DNA of 10,424 nt from Nitrospira sp. (lineage in GTDB: Bacteria; Nitrospirota; Nitrospiria; Nitrospirales; Nitrospiraceae), in NCBI GenBank assembly GCA_015904045.1, contig JABMDG010000071.1:33948-44371 (forward strand). The letters are read 5' to 3'. How positions within the stretch are numbered: position 1 is the first letter of the stretch; every line of letters starts with the position of its first letter. Shown here piece by piece: positions 6,182-10,424 of the stretch. The translations under genes were made by a program, and so were the position numbers. The notes below the pieces were generated by a model. That model did not search any database, was not told the origin of the DNA, and saw nothing but the letters and a program-made list of their open reading frames with translations.

Positions 6182-7861
6182 ATGTTCACAGACATCACTC
6201 TACGGTTGATACCGCTTGGACTGCTCGCCCGCTTCTGGGCTGCCGCAGTGCTCCTCACAGCATTCTTGGCGTCCGCCCCACCTGTTCAGGCAGCGTTTGA
6301 GGTGCCGGAGGGAGAACGAATTACCAATATCATTGTCATCGGCCGCGGCATTCCCCTCAAGGAGCAATACGAGCTCTTCGATCCCAAAATCGGCAGGAAT
6401 TTCGACATCAAGAATTTGTGGATACGTGCGGATCTGCGGGTACGGCCGGAATACCGCAACAACCTCTGTTTCGGAGGCGGAATCGGCAATGGAGGGAACT
6501 GCAACAGTCCGCTGGGAATTGCCAACCGCTTTGCGGGGACGGCTAATGATTCATTCGTTCAACAGATGACACGGTTGGGCATCGGGTATGATCTCTCTCC
6601 GGACGTGAACTTCTATCTCGAATTCATCGACTCGCGCACCTGGGGAGGAAACGGCGACCCAATTAACCATACATGCGCGCCTGCTCTCGTCAATAACAGA
6701 ACAGCCTGTTCGCTTGGGATTCGCGCAGGGTATATGCTTGTCCGCAACTTCGCCGGCATCCAAGGACTCGGCATCAAGGCGGGCCGGCAATACCTCGTCT
6801 TCGGCGACCAGAGCCTGCTGGGCCACTTCGACTGGGCCAACACCGGCTTTTCCTTCGACGGGATCATGACAAACTACAGCACCAAATTTATGGATACATC
6901 GCTGGGCTGGTTCAGACTTACCGAAACGGATCTTGCGCAAGGGGCGGCGCTCGGGAGCGGTGGACCGAACATCAACCCACTTGGCCAGCCGGTATCAGGC
7001 CAGGCGAACAATGCCCACGGGGACGTCGACATGCTGGTCTTCTATAACCAGATCAAGGCGGTCCCCTGGTCTCTGATCGAGCCCTTCTACATCTATTACA
7101 AGAACAACCTCGGAGCAGATAACAATAGCAGTCAAGGCTTGGGGACACCGAAACACGGAAACCAGACTCGTCATGTGATTGGGAACCGCATCGCCATGAA
7201 AAAGGGCGGTTTCGACTTCTCCAACGAAATCGTCTATCAGTTCGGCCAAATGGGCAGTACCACAGCGACGTTCAGTCCTTGCGGCCTTCCCGGAACACAA
7301 GACAAGTGTCTGCACATTAATGCCTGGGCGACGAGAAACTGGATCGGCTATACGTTTTATGACCTGGCCTGGAAACCGCGATTCGCGTTGAATTTCGATT
7401 ATGCCTCCGGTGACGGACGTGCAAACTGTACGTTGAATGCCACCTATGGCACCTGCAGCACTGCCAACACCTTCGAAAATTTCTATCCGACCAACCACAT
7501 CCATATGGGCTACATGGACGTCATGGCTTGGAAGAACACCCTCACTTGGTCAGCCAACTTCCAAGCCCGGCCGACCAGGGACGATCACATCGAAGTCTGG
7601 TACACCAACTTGAACCTCGCCAATGCCGGAGATAATTGGTATCGGGCAAGCCAGGGCGTGTATGTGTTTTCGAAGGTAGGCAATACGACCAATCACCTTG
7701 GAGACGAGCTGGACTTCACCTGGACGCACATGTTTATGGAGGGAAAACTGGCCTTTCAAACATCCTTCTCCTATCTGTTCACCGGCCCGTATATCCGCGA
7801 AAACCTCGGAACGAACAAAGACCAGACATGGGCCTATGCGCAGTTCTGGTTGAATTTCTAG
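6182..7861 (+). CDS. Outer-membrane porin, alginate-export (Alginate_exp) type beta-barrel
   Basis: The 559-residue product has a Sec-type signal peptide: a long n-region, a hydrophobic core at about 18-30, and a probable cleavage after VQA (35-37). It has no twin-arginine motif, so it is not an obvious Tat client. After cleavage the protein shows alternating aromatic strands typical of a beta-barrel, for example NLWIRADLRVRPEYR (78-92), LGIGYDLSPDVNFYLEFID and GIKAGRQYLVFGDQ. The last strand, TWAYAQFWLNF, ends in Phe, the usual barrel-assembly signal. This pattern and length fit the alginate-export porin family, which is abundant in Nitrospira; the true substrate cannot be read from sequence. 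Eight cysteines form four pairs (96/107, 165/176, 367/376, 416/425), probably disulfide-closed loops. ATG 6182 has AAGGA (6168-6172) at good spacing. It is preceded by a 107-bp gap with no clear promoter. Confidence 0.82.
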   Translation: MFTDITLRLIPLGLLARFWAAAVLLTAFLASAPPVQAAFEVPEGERITNIIVIGRGIPLKEQYELFDPKIGRNFDIKNLWIRADLRVRPEYRNNLCFGGGIGNGGNCNSPLGIANRFAGTANDSFVQQMTRLGIGYDLSPDVNFYLEFIDSRTWGGNGDPINHTCAPALVNNRTACSLGIRAGYMLVRNFAGIQGLGIKAGRQYLVFGDQSLLGHFDWANTGFSFDGIMTNYSTKFMDTSLGWFRLTETDLAQGAALGSGGPNINPLGQPVSGQANNAHGDVDMLVFYNQIKAVPWSLIEPFYIYYKNNLGADNNSSQGLGTPKHGNQTRHVIGNRIAMKKGGFDFSNEIVYQFGQMGSTTATFSPCGLPGTQDKCLHINAWATRNWIGYTFYDLAWKPRFALNFDYASGDGRANCTLNATYGTCSTANTFENFYPTNHIHMGYMDVMAWKNTLTWSANFQARPTRDDHIEVWYTNLNLANAGDNWYRASQGVYVFSKVGNTTNHLGDELDFTWTHMFMEGKLAFQTSFSYLFTGPYIRENLGTNKDQTWAYAQFWLNF

Positions 7862-7892
7862 GTGACGCCGTTGAATTCGTCTCTCTCTGACC

Positions 7893-8864
7893 GTGGATGA
7901 TCTCACGGGACCGCTCAGGCTGAAGTTCGGCTTTCCAGGGTTTCGTCCCGGGCAGGAAGAGGTTATTCGCGCCGTGCTGGCCCGCCGGGATGCGCTGGCC
8001 GTCATGCCGACAGGCCAGGGCAAATCATTGTGCTATCAACTCCCGGCCACGCTCCTGCCGGGACTTACCCTCGTCGTGTCCCCCCTCATTGCCTTGATGC
8101 AGGATCAGGTGGCAGGCCTCACACAGCGCAACATGACGGCAGCCGCATTTCATTCCGGCCTTTCCGAGCGGGAACGGGATGGAGTAATCTCCGCGCTGCG
8201 CTTGCAGCGGCTCAAGCTGCTCTACCTGGCGCCGGAACGGATGCAGCACGAGGGGTTTCTTCGTCTGCTGCGGTCCTGCCTTATCTCGTTGCTCGTTATC
8301 GACGAGGCGCACTGTATTTCTCAGTGGGGCCACGACTTCAGGCCCGACTATATGAAATTAGGACAACTGCGCCAGCAACTCAACAATCTGCCATGCCTCG
8401 CCTTGACCGCAACGGCCACCCCACGCGTCCAAGACGACATTTGCGACCGCTTGGCGTTGCGCGACCCGCTTCGATTGATCACGGGTTTTCGCCGAGAGAA
8501 TCTCACCCTATCCGTACGTTCATGTCTCTCTCGCCAGGATAAATTGGCAGCGCTGGAACGTCTTGTCGGAGCTTGTCGGACAGGCGCGATCGTAATCTAC
8601 TGCGCGACGCGCCGGACCGTCGAAGAAGTGGCGGGTATGCTCCGACAATCGCACCGGTCAATCGGCTATTACCATGCGGGGCTGTCAGATGAGGAACGGT
8701 CTCTCCTCCACGACGGATTTCGCCGCGGCGATGTTCGCGTGTTAGTGGCAACGAATGCCTTCGGCATGGGGATCGATAAAGCCGATGCCATCACTCCTCA
8801 AGCTTCAAGATTTCACTGGGAGGGTAGAGCCACCAGCTGCCTGTTGGTTTCCCTGATTTTCTGA
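7893..8864 (+). pseudogene. recQ: RecQ-type ATP-dependent DNA helicase, truncated after motif V
   Basis: RecQ helicases unwind DNA 3'-5' in recombination and fork repair. This frame has motif 0 FRPGQ (17-21), Walker A MPTGQGKS (38-45), DEAH in VIDEAHCISQWGHDFRPDY (135-153), LTATATP (171-177), FRREN (199-203), IVIYCATR (233-240), YYHAGLSDEER (259-269) and motif V ATNAFGMGIDKAD (286-298). Homology stops at that Asp (codon at 8784). About 25 unrelated residues follow to the stop, with the last 60 nt antisense to the convergent ykgJ-like gene. The missing parts are motif VI with the arginine finger, the zinc-binding and winged-helix region, and HRDC; usual RecQ length is about 600 or more residues. 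It starts at GTG 7893, 31 nt after the porin, with no clear SD. It is probably inactive, so it is called a broken gene. Confidence 0.85.
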
Positions 8865-8870
8865 TTCCTT
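8787..8870. other. Probable rearrangement junction fusing truncated recQ to the convergent gene
   Basis: RecQ similarity ends after the Asp codon at 8784-8786. The complementary-strand coding region of the ykgJ-like gene ends at 8805, and its last eight or so codons show no recognisable conservation. The breakpoint must lie in or near this interval. I see no transposase, no clear terminal inverted repeat and no obvious target duplication. A simple deletion, an illegitimate recombination event or an assembly chimera are all possible. On the minus strand GAGGAG lies just before an ATG at 8791-8789, which may be a remnant start of a lost gene. Confidence 0.6.
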
Positions 8871-9641
8871 CATCCCCTGGCTTAAGAACCGCCACACCTT
8901 GTCGAGCGCCGAGTCCAGGAGCTGGGAACCCTGCCATGTTCTATGGCACTCATGCTGATGCCGTTCCAGCCAATCCAAAACAGTCGGGAGCGGAATCATT
9001 CTGGCCGGAGTCTCGGTTAATTCGCCCCAGAGTAATCCCAATGCGGGACCGATACGAATGGGCACAGGGATCGGCTCCACGGAATTCGCGAGCAGATCCT
9101 GGCACTGCTCCGCAGGCGAGGTGACAAGTAATTCACGGCACGCTGCAGGACGTTGTTCGTAAATCGAGCAGGCGTCATCCTCCAGGAATGGACAGGGCAT
9201 CCGTAGAGCATAGTACTTCTGATTGATCGGCTCTAACGCCTCATCATCCGGTGGTCGAGAAGACTCGCCTATTTCCACAAGACGATGCCAGAGTCCCTGT
9301 GCCAGCAGGGTGGATTTCGATGCCGCAAATCGCTGGGCAATACGCTGCTGTTGCTCGGTGGGTAGTAATCGAATGAATTCCGTCAAGGCAAAGGCTTCCG
9401 GCGGAGCAATCGGCACCATCATTCGACAACAGGCGGCGCAACCTTTTTGGCAGGAACGTGTCTTCCCTTCTGCGGAAGCCTGGGTTTCCTCCAGCGCCTG
9501 CGCCTCCTCTCCCAATCGCCGCATCAGAGGAACAATCGAGGTTACAGGAACAAAGGCAGTCGGTACATCCACGGCCGTCGTCAACCGGCCGGCTCTCGTG
9601 TTCAGAGCAATTTCAAACCGTTCGGTCGCTTGTATGCTCAT
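8805..9641 (-). CDS. YkgJ-type cysteine-cluster (putative Zn/Fe-chelating) protein
   Basis: A 278-residue cytoplasmic-looking protein with the CxxxCxxCC cluster (Cys64, 68, 71, 72 in CQKGCAACCRMM) and a second set in CPFLEDDACSIYEQRPAACRELL (Cys150, 158, 168) plus Cys180. This is the signature of the YkgJ / CxxCxxCC family (PF03692), predicted to chelate Zn or an Fe-S-type centre; its biochemical role is unclear. The N-terminal segment (FEIALNTRAGRLTTAVDVPTAF, about 9-30) forms a beta-rich head. The start is taken at ATG 9641 because the structured domain begins there. The frame extends to ATG 9713, adding 24 low-information residues; neither has a clear SD. It converges on the broken recQ and overlaps its tail by 60 nt, so its own last residues may be altered. 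It is divergent from the 129-residue gene at 9791. Confidence 0.85.
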   Translation of the reverse strand: MSIQATERFEIALNTRAGRLTTAVDVPTAFVPVTSIVPLMRRLGEEAQALEETQASAEGKTRSCQKGCAACCRMMVPIAPPEAFALTEFIRLLPTEQQQRIAQRFAASKSTLLAQGLWHRLVEIGESSRPPDDEALEPINQKYYALRMPCPFLEDDACSIYEQRPAACRELLVTSPAEQCQDLLANSVEPIPVPIRIGPALGLLWGELTETPARMIPLPTVLDWLERHQHECHRTWQGSQLLDSALDKVWRFLSQGMKESENQGNQQAAGGSTLPVKS

Positions 9642-9730
9642 GTCATAGCAGGAGTCTGTAAGTTCGCCTCCAAGATGGGCAAGCCCTACGCCACCTGTCC
9701 CGGCGGTCATCATAGAGAAGAGGCCGCAAG

Positions 9731-9742
9731 ACGGTCAACCGT
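9731..9742. repeat. Dyad ACGGT-CA-ACCGT in the divergent intergenic region
   Basis: A perfect 5-bp inverted repeat with a 2-bp centre between the divergently oriented ykgJ-like gene and the 129-residue gene, where a shared operator might sit. Function unknown, and it could be chance. No convincing -35/-10 pair was found in the 149-bp gap (9642-9790). Confidence 0.25.
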
Positions 9743-9759
9743 GGCGTGACAGAGCCTTG

Positions 9760-9773
9760 CTCCTGAACAGGAG
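9760..9773 (+). promoter_or_regulatory. Palindrome CTCCTG-AA-CAGGAG containing a Shine-Dalgarno
   Basis: A 6-bp perfect inverted repeat with a 2-base centre (as RNA, a 5-bp stem with a GAAC loop). Its right arm holds AGGAG (9769-9773), the only SD-like sequence before the downstream gene, although it is 17 nt from the chosen ATG 9791. If folded, the stem would hide the ribosome site. Pairing is seen; control is inference. Confidence 0.35.
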
Positions 9774-9790
9774 AAATCCGATAATGCGTC

Positions 9791-10180
9791 ATGGATCAAC
9801 CACCGATCATCATGTCCGGCCATGTTATCGGACTGCTGAAAGAGTATATGCACGATCTGGTCGATCAAGCCACGCAAGAGACCAAAGCGGATGAACAATT
9901 TGGATTCAGCCAGACGCCCTATCGTCCCGATCAGGCCATTTCCGATCTCCTTGCGCTGCTGGACGACCGTATTGAATCGGAGGGCATGCAAGTCGGCCTC
10001 CCCCATAATTTTCTCCATCAGATGTGGAGCCTTTGCAACGAGGCATCCGCCGAGATCGCAGAACGAGTCTGGCTGGAAGGAAATATCGGAAATCACATCA
10101 CCAGCAAGGCACAGACCAGAGAAGTCACCTACCGGGCTTTGATCGACTTCATCGAGTCGCGTTCTCGCAAAGAAACGTGA
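9791..10180 (+). CDS. Hypothetical 129-residue acidic helical protein
   Basis: I do not recognise a family. The product is soluble-looking, with no signal peptide or membrane span. It is mostly predicted helix: about 8-30 (SGHVIGLLKEYMHDLVDQATQ), 46-66 (PDQAISDLLALLDDRIESEG) and 72-96 (HNFLHQMWSLCNEASAEIAERVWLE), then a C-terminal helix with a basic end (RSRKET). It has a single cysteine and no obvious catalytic motif. The start is ATG 9791; ATG 9812 (Met8) is in frame. An AGGAG at 9769-9773 is rather distant. An EVE-domain gene follows 27 nt later on the same strand and the two may be co-transcribed. That the frame is real is supported by its normal amino-acid make-up and close packing, although a long antisense frame crosses it. 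Confidence 0.7.
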   Translation: MDQPPIIMSGHVIGLLKEYMHDLVDQATQETKADEQFGFSQTPYRPDQAISDLLALLDDRIESEGMQVGLPHNFLHQMWSLCNEASAEIAERVWLEGNIGNHITSKAQTREVTYRALIDFIESRSRKET

Positions 10181-10207
10181 CCAATATGCCCCTGAGGGTA
10201 TGGAGTG

Positions 10208-10424
10208 ATGAACAAGAAAGGACCAAGTGACGTGCCACAGACAAAGCGATACTGGCTGATCAAGTCGGAGCCTACATCGTTTTCGATCGACGATTTGATG
10301 AAGGCTCCATCGCAAACCACCTGCTGGGATGGGGTCCGAAACTATCAGGCTCGCAATTTCATGAGGGACATGGCGGTCGGTGATCAGATACTGTTCTACC
10401 ACAGCAACGCCGACCCGCCGGCGG
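10208..10424 (+). CDS. EVE-domain protein (PUA-like fold), N-terminal part
   Basis: The window ends inside this gene; 72 codons are visible. The sequence YWLIKSEPTSFSIDDL (15-30), TTCWDGVRNYQARNFMRDM (37-55) and VGDQILFYHSNADPPA (57-72) matches the start of EVE-domain proteins (PF01878, THYN1-like). These are small single-domain PUA-like proteins with an aromatic pocket that reads modified bases in nucleic acids; the bacterial role of the stand-alone form is not settled. The start is uncertain. ATG 10208 has GAGGG (10194-10198) upstream. GTG 10232 has AAAGGA (10217-10222) at ideal spacing and would start MPQTKRYWLIKSEP, closer to typical family N-termini. It follows the 129-residue gene by 27 nt (51 nt for the GTG start). 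Confidence 0.9.
   Translation, partial: MNKKGPSDVPQTKRYWLIKSEPTSFSIDDLMKAPSQTTCWDGVRNYQARNFMRDMAVGDQILFYHSNADPPA

Noticed and set aside
8030..8542. 170-codon plus-strand frame inside recQ
   Set aside because: An alternative frame of the recQ helicase core, rich in Pro, Arg and Ala, with no recognisable motif.
8787..8880. Insertion-sequence end at the recQ break
   Set aside because: No transposase fragment, no convincing terminal inverted repeat and no target duplication could be found by eye; AAGCTT and GATTTTCTGATT-like repeats are too short to support it.
9710..10402. Long minus-strand open frame (230 codons) across the 129-residue gene and the EVE gene
   Set aside because: It is antisense to a confidently identified EVE domain. 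It resembles no family I recognise, and the plus-strand proteins are better supported.
1..10424. A complete novel defence or mobile system
   Set aside because: No integrase, transposase, nuclease, toxin-antitoxin pair, reverse transcriptase or CRISPR repeats are visible; the truncated recQ and the EVE domain alone are not enough.

Overview
The window looks like a chromosomal segment of a Gram-negative, moderately GC-rich bacterium. An outer-membrane barrel of the alginate-export porin type, paired TatA-like proteins and bactofilins beside a chromosomal parABS locus would suit Nitrospirota (Nitrospira-like). That placement is an inference from gene content, not a database result. Most genes are recognisable housekeeping or cell-envelope genes. 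I see no rRNA, tRNA, CRISPR array, transposase or recognisable phage gene.

Region 1 (1-2958) is the conserved origin-proximal block mnmG-rsmG-parA-parB, all on the + strand. mnmG (tRNA U34 modification) is cut by the window edge. rsmG (16S rRNA methyltransferase) is bracketed by two perfect parS palindromes, TGTTCCACGTGGAACA, one overlapping its TTG start and one inside its last codons. parA and parB overlap by 23 nt. The ParB that binds these parS sites is therefore encoded right beside them. No DnaA-box cluster was seen, so the replication origin itself does not appear to lie here.

Region 2 (2959-5294) holds two tandem bactofilin genes, each a beta-helical polymerising scaffold domain with little else, followed by mnmA (tRNA U34 2-thiolase). 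Bactofilins next to parABS recall the Myxococcus system in which bactofilin filaments position the ParB-parS complex. MnmG and MnmA modify the same wobble uridine.

Region 3 (5295-7861) has a good sigma70-like promoter, two consecutive TatA/B-like single-span translocase subunits with very different tails (no TatC in the window), and a 559-residue Sec-exported outer-membrane porin with eight cysteines arranged as four tight pairs.

Region 4 (7862-10424) is the disturbed part. A recQ helicase gene has intact motifs up to motif V, then loses homology abruptly. It ends in about 25 unrelated codons that run antisense into the 3' end of a convergent Cys-rich YkgJ-type metal-binding protein gene. 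This looks like a deletion or rearrangement scar. Divergent from the ykgJ-like gene are a 129-residue protein of unknown function and the start of an EVE-domain (PUA-like, modified-base-reading) protein cut by the window end. The best candidates for something unusual are the recQ junction, the bactofilin/parABS association and the Cys-pair porin. I found no convincing evidence of a wholly new defence or mobile system.
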